Below, in pieces: positions 26,101-37,251 of a stretch of DNA of 64,000 nucleotides. A model generated the notes under the pieces. The model had not been told where the DNA came from. It worked only from the letters and a program-made list of their open reading frames with translations, and did no database searches. How positions within the stretch are numbered: the first letter of the stretch is position 1; the number at the start of each line of letters is the position of its first letter. Origin of the DNA: Sipunculus nudus (Eukaryota; Annelida; Sipuncula; Golfingiida; Sipunculidae); assembly GCA_026874595.1 (NCBI GenBank), contig CM049318.1, positions 52,730,750-52,794,749 on the forward strand, written 5' to 3'. The position numbers were made by a program, and so were the translations under genes.

Positions 26101-29100
26101 CACACATTTTGGGTTGGACTAAGAAGGAACGACTGGTATGGCGAACGACTCATGGCAGGTTAGGGGGCATTGTCGTTTTTGGCATTTACATGCAGAAATA
26201 CAGTTGTAAAGCTATAAGGCGTACAGTATATCAGTTAAATTATGTGAAACAAATCATTCAGCTTCAGTTCTCAAATACAAAACAGCTAAATTAACTAAAC
26301 AAATGCATTCAATAGTTCAGTTGATAAATTCATTTGAAACGTTGCAATTAACTGACATTGAAATTAAAACATAACTGTGAATAATTTAACGCACCGAGGA
26401 TAGCCCCAAATTCATTTTGACTCCAGACCTAAATCAATCACTATTTTGCAACATCAAAGAAGATTATTACTGGAGAACGTACATATCCACCATCTACATC
26501 AAAACATCGTTAGAATGATATGTATAAATAACTGACCTTGCATTAAAGCACGCCCGTTGCAAACATTGGCGGGTAGCCAAGGTTCTTCATGGAGCACATC
26601 TGATGTTCCTGAAAATCAGAAACAATTTGTTTTAAAGACATGCAAGGCCGCATTTTGACCTCGGATATATAGAAGGGTGACAAACAAAATAGCTATCATA
26701 AAGAAAGAGCAAAATTAATCATGATCATATTCCACTGATGCTTTTTAACCTTTCAGGAGATGAAACGTATTCTATGTGGTTCTCTAAAAATCCAACAAGC
26801 CGGGAACGATGCGCAGTCCTTAAAGTAGAGACTGGTTTATTGGAGGCAGTTCCCTGTTCAGCAGTGAATCGCTATTTATGCATCGGAAATCCAGGTCTGA
26901 TCATCTTTACTCTCGTTTTCGTATTATATATGTTCCATATCTGGCAAGAGCACTGTTTTTTTTCAAATGACAGTGTGTGCACCTATTCAAAAATCAAAAT
27001 TTCCGCGAGCGTGCAATCAAGGTAGCCTTGATTCACAAAATATGCATTTGAGTCTGCATTAGTATGAATACGTTATGTTACAACATGGGATTAAGAAAGG
27101 CATGTCTTAGCCAAAAAAAAAGTGGAGGGAACTATATGTGTTTTTGACTTTGAAAAAAAGATAAATATATTTACAATTTGCTCCTCATTTTGAAACGAAA
27201 AATAATAACGACATGATAACGAACTTAGTAAAGTTAGAAAACATGTCTTCATTAAGTACTTCAGATTAAAATAACGAACTAAACTTGCCAGAGTTCAGGT
27301 ACAAAGTTTCTGTAACCTCAGTTACATGCATTATTAGCTTGACTATTCATCTGTTTTCGTTGTTAGCTCTCGTTGATGCAATTTCAAGTTTAGTCAAGAA
27401 ATATTCATTGAATTGTGAAAATAAGATGCTCCTAAAAGGTCGGTCCATGTCAAATCACGATAAGTAATGTGCTCCAGAGAAATAATGTATAGGAGCAGAG
27501 ACCAGACACAACCACATACACACGTTGTATAATTATAACTTCCGCTGCAAAAAAATTTGACCGGCAGTATTACCTTTAAAAAAAACCGATATTTTTAAAT
27601 GTCAGTAAAACATGCATGACAGCAGTTTGAATGACAAAAAAACGAATAGTTATGCGAACTACACAATGTGTTATATAACAGGGCTTAAACGAAAGTCGGC
27701 ATATTTGCTTTTGTTCTTATTTGTATATATAACAAATACAAGACTCAGTTCTCTATGAAAATGATTAATTATCTTTGTTTTAGCCACAGAAGCTGACATT
27801 CCAAACCAGGGTAATTGGACTTTACTGTATGTTAGTGTGGCGGTTGGTCTGGTATGCATTGTAGTGATCGCCACATTGTGCAAGCTAAGACGTAAGGTTA
27901 GTAAATATTAGGAATTTATTTATTTTGGTAATAAGCATTTTTCTTTATTTCCTTGGTTGCTTTGTTTTAACCTTAGTTGTCACTCCAATTTGAGTATTTC
28001 TAATCTGAATCGTCAAGGCTTTGGAGAGATTATAGGAACAGCCGTTTGTGATAAAACCTTTATAATATCATTTATACATGGCATCTCCATTTAACGCTTA
28101 AAGAGAGTTAACTGCTACAGTGTACGTCGATATAGGGATATCTGCTTATTTTATCAATCATGATTTAATTTTTCTTGTGAACAGAATATCATATTCACCA
28201 AGGATATTTTAAACACTCAAGGTTCACCATGCATACTTCCTTCCTGGTAAAGTGCCTACAATTAGGATAAGATCTAAATTATATTTTAGCATTATCAATG
28301 GGAATGACTGTTTATACTTGATGATGCCATGAGAACATTTTTATTTTAGACTTTTGCTCTTTTCTATGCAGCTTGTAGAAAGATGCAGAGAACGTAGAAA
28401 TACCCGTCACGAAGAATCAACTCCTCTGCTTGGTACGTACATTATGTTATATATGAAGTTAATACACTTATTAACGATTAAGCGAGAAGTACGTACATTT
28501 TTAATAACATATTCTTATTACAGAAGCGTTAGATTCATTATTTCAGTAATTCAGCCTTCCCCCGTAGAACGAGAGATTTATAGGAGATGGTGGGTTTATA
28601 CAAAAGTTCTTTTTGAGTGGGCTTCATTAGGTCCCCCAAATGCATTTCTATCGATTTCATGACCCTCTTTTATTTCCTTTTTGTTTTACGCAAGGTCTCC
28701 AATATGGCTGTTTTCAAATGCTTACCTTTGAACAAAGTGTTGTTCTAGATTTGCATCGGATATTTTTTTTTTCCTTGACCTAATTCCCAAGGTCTTACAC
28801 GCTGCAGCCAATACGCCATTATCGTAGAGCTGTAGGTGTCAGGGGAGGTTTCCAGTGCGATTGCAAACATCTACTCTAAATATGCATTTGTATTAATCTG
28901 ATATATTTCATAATAGATCTACATGGAATGAAGCAGGTTCAGCGGAACTTGGCTGAATATTATCTGCGCTACTACAGTGACATTCCTGTGTGGCCGTATG
29001 GACAAGGGAAGAAGTCAGTCAATATCTTGAAATTATTTACACCTGTTACCTGTGTACAGACAAATCAGGAATGCGAAGAAGAAAAAATCGTAGAGGACCT

Positions 29101-31677
29101 CTATGCTTTATTTTATAAAGTAAGTTTGATACCAGTTCCCAGCAGTGTCTGCCAAACTATAAATGTACTTTGTAAAGTTCATTCAAGTCTGTTTGATTTT
29201 AATGAAGTGCAAAGTGTAAAAAATATCAATATATATAAGCGTATGAACGATAAACAGGTTCATGGGTCCACGTATGTTGTACAGTGTGCAATTCTATTAA
29301 GTTGTCTACGTAGGTTATTTTTATGCGATGATCAATTAAACGGTATATTTGTGTTCTTATATCATAGGACAATCCGGGTCGAACTACCTTTCTCCAAGGA
29401 TTTCCAGGTAGTGGCAAATCGGTAATGGTAAAGTGGTTCCTAATAACCTGGGCAGGTAAACTTTTGGCTAAAAGCAGCACATCAGAACCACAAGAGATTG
29501 ATGAAAATGATTATGATCTCGTTATTTGTGTATTTCTGAGGAATGTCAAGTCTGGGGCTACACTGAAAGATGTATTGAAGAATCAGTTAAATTTCTCTGA
29601 CGATAAAACCCTTGATGGTCTCATAGATTACATAGGAAATAATCAAGATCGTATTTTATTTTTGTTGGATGGTCTTGATGAATATGATACAAGTAATTCT
29701 ATGGATATAACGAAACTTATTAAAGGCGAAAAGTTTCCAGACGTATCAAAGTTTGTAACATCAAGGCACACGAGAGCTGACAGTGTCTATGCTGAACTAA
29801 CACAGAAGTACAGTACACGTATCGAGGTTCGAGGCTTCTCTCCGAACAATATTGGAAAGTACATCAAGACATATTTTGCATTCAGAAAACCCAACAGAGA
29901 TTGCGAGGATATTGCAGAAGAATTGAAACAAGAAATGGATAGAAATAATGTAAACGAGCTTTGCAAAATACCCTTACACTTAAATTTGTTCTGTCTGCTG
30001 TGGGAGGCAGACCGAGGCTTATGTAAAACGAAGACCGAACTCTTCAGAAAAGTGTTGAAATACGTGCTGGATGTTAACAAATCAAAAAATGAACCTCCAT
30101 CATAGGTTGATCTCTATAATTTAGATGAGTACCATGAAAAAGTTCTTGCGTGCGGAAAGTTTGCCCTGGTCAAAATGCTTAAGAAGATGAATCGCTTTCA
30201 TTTCAAGGAAAATGGAGACTGGAGTGATATTGTCCAAAACGGAATTGCTTTGGGTTTGATGCAACCAAGAACAGCGGATTTCTTTGAAGAAAATTTCCCA
30301 GTAACATTTGTCCATCTGTCCGTCCAGGAATTTCTGGCAGCGTATGCAGTCGTACATTCCAATGATCATTTGCGTATGTTCAAAAATCACTTGACTGATG
30401 TGTTCATGCTCCATGATTTTAGAAATGTTGTAACGTTCATTTGTGGTTTGAGTGAAGACTGTGGGAATGAGATTTTAAGTCATGCAGCGCATATTATCAA
30501 GCGTGGTGACAGAAAAACTGTCTTAGTCCGGTGTCCCTCTTTTAAAGTGGACACGTGGAAACTAGTTTTGGGAACCGGGGAAATAAATCTCATTTCGACA
30601 GCTGATTTTTCTCTGTTACTCTCTGAATGTGTGAAGGAGTATATAGATATTTCAAGATGCACGATACCATTGCCAGATCAATTGACAATTGACTTGAAAT
30701 ACGTGTCCGATGATGTGCCCCCGCTGTTCAGTTATAGAATCGACCCGAGCGAAGTTACACATTTGAGGTTTAGGAATGGTCATATATGCAATGAAACCTT
30801 AAGTGCCGCTTTATCGAGAGTAATTCCTGACAGAATTAGGAAACTAAAGCTCGTTGATGTCGAAGTAGAAAATTTAACACACCTAGCCCTGAATTTGGAA
30901 AGACTCACTGAGCTTGAGACCTTTTATTTAAGCCTGAAACAACGGAATCAAGAGAGTGTGGGCAGATTGTTGAGGTCTTTGTCCTCGTTGCCAAGGCTTC
31001 AAATGTTCCAAATTTCCGGGCTACATATAGCAAGATCGGAAAGTGAGTTTACATCCATATTTTGTTCTGAAAAAAAATTTACTCTTCTCAATATTGTAGA
31101 CACTGATCTCTCTACATTAGATCAAGACGTGTTGGTTTTGATACGCTCACAGATATTGACCCAGCTGTATCTTGCAAACATTTCTTTAACGAGAACACAA
31201 ACTGAGTCACTTTTACTGGCATTGCAAACGTCGTGTCCAAAACTTATGGTTCTAGTCCTTGTTGGCTGTGACATGTCCGGGCTTGAACACATTATTGGGG
31301 AAGGGATCTCCGCTATGCGAGATCTATATTATATAAAGCTAGAAAAAGACAACATCACTACAGCGGGTCTTCATCAGATAGTACATAAACTGCAAGACAA
31401 GGTTGTTTTTTTTGACGTGTCAGATAATCCTCTTTCTGAAACTGTCGAAGGTCTGCAACACAAGAATTATTTAAAATTCTTTTTCTGTGTTGGTCATCAA
31501 ATACCAAAGACGGGTGTTATAAAAATGATCCAAATGTGCACCAATCAGGGTCCCCAGATTATCCACGACCAAGCATCATTCGACAACGCTTTATCGGATT
31601 TAAAAGACGTAGCTCTGTCACGGCTACTAGAATTACAGGAAAACGCGAAGAAATACACGAAGTCTAAAGATCTCTGA
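23117..31677 (+). CDS. Receptor gene B: signal peptide, two C-type-lectin-like domains, TM, NACHT, LRR-like; one in-frame stop
   Basis: Nine exons: 23117-23192, 23573-23791, 24971-25093, 25907-26158, 26757-26894, 27784-27896, 28372-28432, 28917-29119, 29368-31677. Same layout as gene A. Signal peptide 1-25; lectin-like domains about 26-269; membrane span about 282-303; dileucine motif 322-327; Walker A GFPGSGKS 406-413; Walker B LLDGLDE ending at 500. TAG at 30103-30105 stops the frame at residue 640, just after the NACHT core; the same frame then stays open to TGA at 31675, for 1164 residues in total. The sequence past the stop includes [16 protein letters not shown] and LRR-like units. Two poly(A) signals lie 270-290 bp past the last stop. 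Function as a membrane-anchored sensor is inferred from domains. Alternatives: recent pseudogene, truncated functional receptor, or a stop allele in the sequenced individual. Confidence 0.85.
23573..23791 (+). CDS. Gene B exon 2, first half of C-type-lectin-like domain 1
   Basis: Encodes [22 protein letters not shown] and WKWIDG. Three N-glycosylation sequons (NGT, NRT, NVT) fall within about 18 residues. 219 nt, phase 1 to 1. An open frame continues upstream to 23524 but is intronic; the acceptor at 23571-23572 gives the phase shared with gene A. Confidence 0.85.
24971..25093 (+). CDS. Gene B exon 3, second half of C-type-lectin-like domain 1
   Basis: Encodes CGLYDH, RCNDTD and GSLCEVP. 123 nt, phase 1 to 1, donor gtaagt. 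Confidence 0.85.
25907..26158 (+). CDS. Gene B exon 4, first half of C-type-lectin-like domain 2
   Basis: Encodes [18 protein letters not shown] and FWVGLRRNDW, nearly identical in places to gene A exon 4. One sequon (NET). 252 nt, phase 1 to 1. Confidence 0.85.
26757..26894 (+). CDS. Gene B exon 5, second half of C-type-lectin-like domain 2
   Basis: Encodes WFSKNPTSRERCAVLKV and the closing PCSAVNRYLCIG. EPN/QPD and WND motifs are absent. 138 nt, phase 1 to 1, donor gtctga. Confidence 0.85.
27784..27896 (+). CDS. Gene B exon 6, transmembrane segment
   Basis: Encodes a stalk (ADIPNQGNWT), the hydrophobic span LLYVSVAVGLVCIVVIATL and a basic CKLRRK end, giving type I topology. 113 nt, phase 1 to 0. 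Confidence 0.85.
28372..28432 (+). CDS. Gene B exon 7, cytoplasmic linker with acidic dileucine motif
   Basis: Encodes basic LVERCRERRN then HEESTPLL, matching [DE]xxxL[LI]. 61 nt, phase 0 to 1. Homologous to gene A exon 7 although the rest of this short exon has diverged. Confidence 0.8.
28917..29119 (+). CDS. Gene B exon 8, region before NACHT
   Basis: Encodes [33 protein letters not shown] and VEDLYALFYK. 203 nt, phase 1 to 0. The exon frame stays open through the following 248-bp intron to a TAA at 29423, so intron retention would give a NACHT-less product. Confidence 0.85.
29368..31677 (+). CDS. Gene B exon 9, NACHT and LRR-like C-terminus, interrupted by TAG
   Basis: Begins [18 protein letters not shown] (Walker A); Walker [32 protein letters not shown]. 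After KNEPPS a TAG interrupts at 30103, then the frame resumes VDLYNLDEYHE, matching gene A. Winged-helix-type QEFLAAY and LRR-like repeats (about residues 855-1095) follow, ending with TGA. Confidence 0.85.
30103..30105 (+). other. In-frame TAG inside gene B exon 9
   Basis: Gene B reads EPPS-stop-VDLY where gene A reads DPPKTVDLY. Frame and similarity continue on both sides, so this is a nonsense substitution. It lies earlier than the stop in gene A and removes the QEFLAAY region and all LRR-like sequence. Confidence 0.85.
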
Positions 31678-31702
31678 TTATCTGACAGTCATTTCCTGTG
31701 CA

Positions 31703-31884
31703 GGTAAAGCAAATCCTCGCCTATAGACCACCTCGGTTAAACGACCACCTAAAAATAACGACCATTTTTCACGGTCTCAATTAGTTTCGCACCTTATATC
31801 AGACTTCTCTTTAACGACCACCTCGAAAATGCGACCACTTTATCAAGGCCCCGTTGGTGATCGTAATTTTGAGGTTTCACTGTA
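31703..31884. mobile_element. Degenerate pogo/Tigger-like MITE after gene B
   Basis: The right end read in reverse is CAGTGAAACCTCAAAATTACG, typical of pogo-type terminal repeats, and GACCACCT or its complement recurs inside. The left end (CAGGTAAAGCAAATCCTCGCC) is a degenerate match to the same terminus. It starts 26 bp after the gene B stop. Confidence 0.55.
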
Positions 31885-31944
31885 TTGAAAGTGTACATAA
31901 ACAATTTAGCAAGTGTGATAATAACATTATGCTGCCAAGAAACT

Positions 31945-31971
31945 AATAAAAAGGAAAGTTTATCCAATAAA
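31945..31971 (+). other. Candidate poly(A) signals of gene B
   Basis: AATAAA at 31945-31950 and again at 31966-31971, 268-289 bp after the gene B terminal stop and beyond the MITE-like sequence at 31703-31884, which would lie in the 3-prime UTR. Confidence 0.4.
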
Positions 31972-33394
31972 CACAGTAAAATGTTATATTAATAGGCGAT
32001 GCGCCTTTAATACAGATTTTTCAATTCGAAAAACTTTTATATGAAAGAATTTCTTCTATTCATATTTATATTTATATATCTGATATGATTCAAGGTCAAT
32101 CAATATGGAGCGATGTCTATGTAAAAGGCATTTTATCTACATTAAATATAACATGTTTAAGTCTTTCCAATATACTGGCATTTTCATATGAAACCTTCAA
32201 CCATTCCTATGAAATAGCTTGCATTGTCATTAGCTCCAATTCACATATATTGCCATACATATACACTGATATTTTATTGAGGAGTATTGTACATTCGTTT
32301 ATTTCATATCATGATGTTTGCCTTTAGTTACCATACCACTTTCTGTGTGAACGCAGTCATTTTAATGTTACCTGCTTTAATATGTTCCTTTTATTTCTTA
32401 CATTGTAACATGGGATTCGTTATGCCAGTTTATTCATTAGGTTTAGTGAATATTATTACGTTACCCACAGATACGGATTTTATAAATCTTAATTGTTTCT
32501 TGTTTTACATTTTAAGTGTTGTGAATACAATAATATTAATCATATGTACATAATCCCATTTTTGGTTAAAAAAGCACTAATAAAAGCATATATTATGTTT
32601 TATGTTTTTGTTTTTGAGAATACGTGTTCGATATACTTTTGCTACTGTCGTTGGTCAGATTAGTTGAGAGAATGAGGCCCATGTCATGTCTGAAACTATC
32701 GGTATAACGGTAATTATTTGTGCCCTAATAGACGTCTGGCCGGCAGGCCAACCGGGAGAACAACAAACCGGACGGACAATTAAGGACAAACGCCATCAAT
32801 TACAATTAGTTGAGCGAGTAATACCTCGCCTCAACGTTGCGCTAGGGCGAACACCTACACACGATAATAAGTGGTCATCTGCATTGTTACGTATTACCCT
32901 CTTTCTGTTGATAAATAACAAAAGATAGAACTTAACTTGATACCATTTTTTGTCACAATACAAACAGGATGAAGATCCAAAATTACTTTATATTATCTCA
33001 CTTATTTTAATTAGTTCATAGAAAGTAAATTAGATACTGTCCAGAGAAAGAAAAGTTGATATCTCAGTGATGCCGATGTCAAAACAGATTAAAAGAGCTT
33101 GATAATCGAGGGAAATTACGGGGTAAGGGTTAACATGTTTTATCATTTTTGCTACATTTCAGTAAAATTTCTAAAATATATGGATGCATACATACGTCTG
33201 GGGTCATAGCTATCCAGTACCCTAACTTGAGACCAACAGCAGCTGGGGAGAAACAGTTAAACAAATTTATGAAAATCTCAAAATTGTTGATTTCTTACCT
33301 TTTAAATGAAAGTTTCTCATAAAAGTTATTATTAAAGACCATACGACCAAATACAAGTATGGATATTAATAACAAGTACCTAACTACTGTAAAA

Positions 33395-33500
33395 ATGAAA
33401 AAAAAACATTAGGAGTTCTGTCTTGGCATAAGGTCCCTGGTGAATAAAAATGAAAAAAAAAAACATTAGGAGTTCTGTCCTGGCATAAGGTCCCTGGTGA
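33395..33500. repeat. Tandem duplication of ~53 bp
   Basis: Two adjacent copies of a segment containing ACATTAGGAGTTCTGTC and TGGCATAAGGTCCCTGGTGA, almost identical, so recent. Confidence 0.9.
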
Positions 33501-35129
33501 AACTTCTATGAACAAAAAGGTTGATTTTTTTGCAGAATCTCAGGGATATGAGGTACTTTTTATAGCTGTTAATTTTTTAATTTACCTTTGTTTGTCTCAA
33601 ATGAGTATTCATTTAAAATTGCATGGTCATCCATTTCGAACAAGCCCGTATACGTATTGATTACTTTTCTTAATGATAGATTTATTGGCTCACAGGTGTT
33701 CATATGTCGATTCAACTATAATTCTGGGTTTTTCCCCCAAACAGGTTCCCCTAGTTGCTGGATATGAAACCTTTTGCAAGAGCAGATTATGAGCAGACCT
33801 CATTAAATAAACATCCCAATACCTATTGTTTGTGTAAATAACCTTGGAATTTGTAGTACTTTTAGGAACAATGCATCTCAAATTTGGCCTACCTGGTTCC
33901 CTGACTACACAGTGCTACCGCTGTTACAATGAGATACCAGTACTTGGGCTGAAAATTGAGAAGTGAACGGTCAGACATAACAAGAAATATAATCGACCGA
34001 GCAAGAGCATTTAAACGACCAAGTACTGCTGAGCACAATCAAGTGCAAGTTGTATACAAACTGAGAGCATATGACGTAACATATTATGGAGTATACGGGC
34101 AAAAGTGCCGTAAGCAATGAAACGGACAGTTTTATCCGAGTGAATATTGGGGAACCTCATAGATCCACAGTAGTGTGGGTTAAGACGGAGTTTCATTACA
34201 AAGTTTACATGATTATCTTGCGAGAGGGCAAGACGGTCGCTTGTGTTATTTTCAGAACTGTGGTGATCAGGTACAGAGAGCCTGCCCGGTCGTAAGCAAG
34301 AAATAGTTAAATGATTACGGACTTGCAAGGGCTTAGTGCGCGATAAAGATATCGATTGGTGTGGAGTTGTGTGTATCCTGAGAATACCGCGAGTAGACTG
34401 TTGTTTGTATACCATCTATCATTGTGAACATACGGTACTATGGCTGGAGCTTTTATAAAAATAGGCCGGGACACGCTTATCTCACCACAAGGAGGCTGAC
34501 CGTTTTGTTTTTGTCCTTGTGTTTATGATGGGGATGGCCAAAATAATTCAAAACATGTTACAGGGACATGTAACATTATACAGACAAGAGAGGTGTAATA
34601 GATAAGCTGGCAGTGGTCATGATTTGTTGAACATCAGTTTTAGTTATTTAAACTAGTTACCCTTATCTCACACAGGTGGCTTATAGGGAGCCATTGACCC
34701 AATCCTGTCCCTCAGTAGAACTGGACTTTAGCAACACCTGAATATATCATTATTGTCAAGAACCTCTATATTTAAAATAAATCTAAAAGTTGTTTAAATT
34801 AAGATTAGACCCCGCAAAGTATGCATTACTTTAAACGTGGTACAGTGATCATTCTGAAAGTATGCATATTTTTTTTTAACTTTTCATTCATGTTCAAATG
34901 ATTTTGTAACATTTACAGAAAATAATTGTTTAAAAGGTACGCTATTTTAAGCACCCAGTAACAGTAAGCCATTTTTTGGTGGCCATATACTAAAAAACAT
35001 TTTTTTGGGGGGGGGGGGGGTCTTTTTTATTTTTCTCTAATTGGGGGGATCTTTAACCCACACACGTTTTCTATTCCCCAAGCATCTGAATCAAGTTAAA
35101 GATATATTGTCGATGTGAATCGACATTAA

Positions 35130-36260
35130 ACTTGGAGAAGTTATGACGGTCATGATTTTTGGCATACATATTGATCAAGAGATGTTCCATCAGTTCCTGC
35201 AGACTGGTTGCGCCACCTGTATTTTTTAATTTTTTTACGAATTTTTTTCTCTATTTTTGAGACCTTTCAAGATATGAACATCTGTTAACAGGGCACAATT
35301 CATAACAACTGGACCTAGAATCTTCATTCTTGACACACTGAGAGACCTTTGAAAAGTCTCCATGGAAACCAGAAATTAGGTCTCTGTTACCCATACCCTT
35401 CGAGCTATAGGGCCCCAAAGTACCCCCCAGAATAGTCAAAAATTTCATACAAAGAGATCATGAGATGTTTCTTCAGTTTCTGCAGACTGGTGGCTCCCTG
35501 GAAACCTGGAATTAGGTCTCTGTTACCTATATACTTCAAGCTATGGGGCTTGTTTCAAATTTTTACGAATTTTCTCTATTTTTGAGACCTTTAAAGATGT
35601 GGTTATCTGTCAACAGGGTACAAATCGTGACAGCTGGACCTAGAATCTTCATTCTTGTCATGCAAGGAGGCCCATGAAAAGTGTCTGTGGAAACCTGAAA
35701 TTAGTTCTCTGTTTCCCATATCCTTCAAGCTATAGGACTCCGAAGTATTCCTCAGAATAATGGACAATTTGATACAAAGCTGAAATATCTGAACAACTAA
35801 TGCAGAGGTCACCATGATTCTTTGCATGGATATTGATTATGGAGTGTTTCATCAGTTTCTTCAGACTGGTGGTGCCACCCATATTTTATTAAATTTTTCT
35901 AATTTTTTTCTCTATTTTTGAGACCTTTAAGGATGCTGTCATCTGTTAACGTGGCAAAAATTGTAACAACTGGACCTAGAATCTTCATTCTTGTCATGCA
36001 AGGAGGCCCATGAGAGTGTCTGTGGAAACCTGAAATTAGGTCTCTGCATGTTACCCATATCCTTCACGGTATAGGACTCCGAAGTATCCCTCAGAATAAT
36101 GGAAAATTTGATACAAAAGCTGAAGTATCTGAACAATTAATGCAGAGATCCCCATGATTCTTTGCATGGATATTGACCATTAAGTGTTTTTATTAGTGTC
36201 TGCAGACTGGTGGAGCCACCTGTATTTTTTTAAAGTTTACGCATTTTTTTCTCTATTTTT
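35130..36260. repeat. ~335-bp tandem repeat, about three units
   Basis: Unit starts TTCTCTATTTTTGAGACCTTT at about 35245, 35571 and 35906 and contains GGACCTAGAATCTTCATTCTTG, GAAACCTGAAATTAGGTCTCTG-like words and CTGCAGACTGGTG. A partial unit precedes. A diverged single copy of part of the unit appears at 43880-44040 (CTTGGAAACCTGAAATTATGTC). Minus-strand open frames across it are repeat artefacts. Confidence 0.85.
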
Positions 36261-36362
36261 GAGATATATAAATACAGATACAATCTTGGCCTATTCTTTA
36301 ATCTGTTTGATGCTTTACTTGAATAGTTATATACTACCATTCAGACGATAAAATTTCCTTTT

Positions 36363-36650
36363 GCAAATCTCTTCCCAGTCAGCTGAGCGTCATGGCCCAT
36401 GGGTCACTTGTTCATATCTTTTCTCAGCTCCCTGGGGAGTAACACATCCCATACAGAAGGTTTACCGTTCTGCATTTGCCTGCCGCAGACTGATCGGTAT
36501 CTATCCACTCCTGGACTAAGAGAACGCACATTTGCACATTGGCTAGGCGTCTTATTAGCGCGAGCGGCGATCAGAACAGGATACGAACCCACAAACGTGA
36601 CGCAATGAATCTTAATCTTCACGCCACTGCGCCCTACGAGAGCCAGGACG
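36363..36650 (-). mobile_element. tRNA-derived SINE
   Basis: On the minus strand the head reads GGGCGCAGTGGCGTGAAG (box A-like) and about 50 nt later GTGGGTTCGTATCC (box B-like), the spacing of a tRNA promoter, followed by a unique body of about 200 bp. No intact cloverleaf was found, so this is not a tRNA gene. Confidence 0.55.
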
Positions 36651-37251
36651 TTTTCACCGTATTCAGTTTAAATATACATACTTGTCAATATTGGCTCTAT
36701 GTTTTTTTGTGCTTGGACAGACTTTCTCTGGAGCCAACTGTTCTAATGTTGCATAACCACCGATGTGTTGTGAAGTGGATAGGGAATTTGGAATCAAAAG
36801 GAAGGTATAATCAAGAGATTCTGGGCTGAAGAGGTTACCTCCTCCAATTTTTATAAACTCTTTGGGAACTGGGTTTGTAATGGTGCGATCTGGGTTTTCG
36901 GGATTGTGCATGTTACCGTTGCCCATTTTTTTGTAAATAAAAGGGAAGGTGGCAGTTGAGACCTCCTCAACCTGCGTCGGATCCTGTAGAAGTATTTAGA
37001 TGGCTAGCACCTTATGGTTCATTCAGTGCTGGAGAAGAAAATAATGGTGGGTCCTGTGTGTCGATGACTTTTGTCAGCACCGCACTAGTTATTCGCCAAT
37101 TTGAAAACCGCTCAATTTATCTTCGAGCATTTAATTTGATGAATTGAAAATACACAGCTCATTTGCATCATTTGCCAGAGATAAGGAAAACCGGAAGTTA
37201 TGAAGTTAAGAAAATCGCCAGTTACCAGTTGCAGTAAGTAAAGTAGGCCTA

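Larger units (their letters stand above)
31885..35099. other. Intergenic stretch with no supported gene
   Basis: Contains a local 53-bp direct duplication (33395-33500) and a G run at 35007-35020. The 33900-34420 patch is less AT-rich with open frames on both strands, of unknown origin. Short frames at 32085-32553 and 32686-32928 have no recognisable domain. Confidence 0.5.

Noticed and set aside
33960-34420. Less AT-rich patch with overlapping open frames on both strands
   Set aside because: Looks repeat-derived, but no terminal repeats, RT or transposase motifs were seen, so no class can be assigned.
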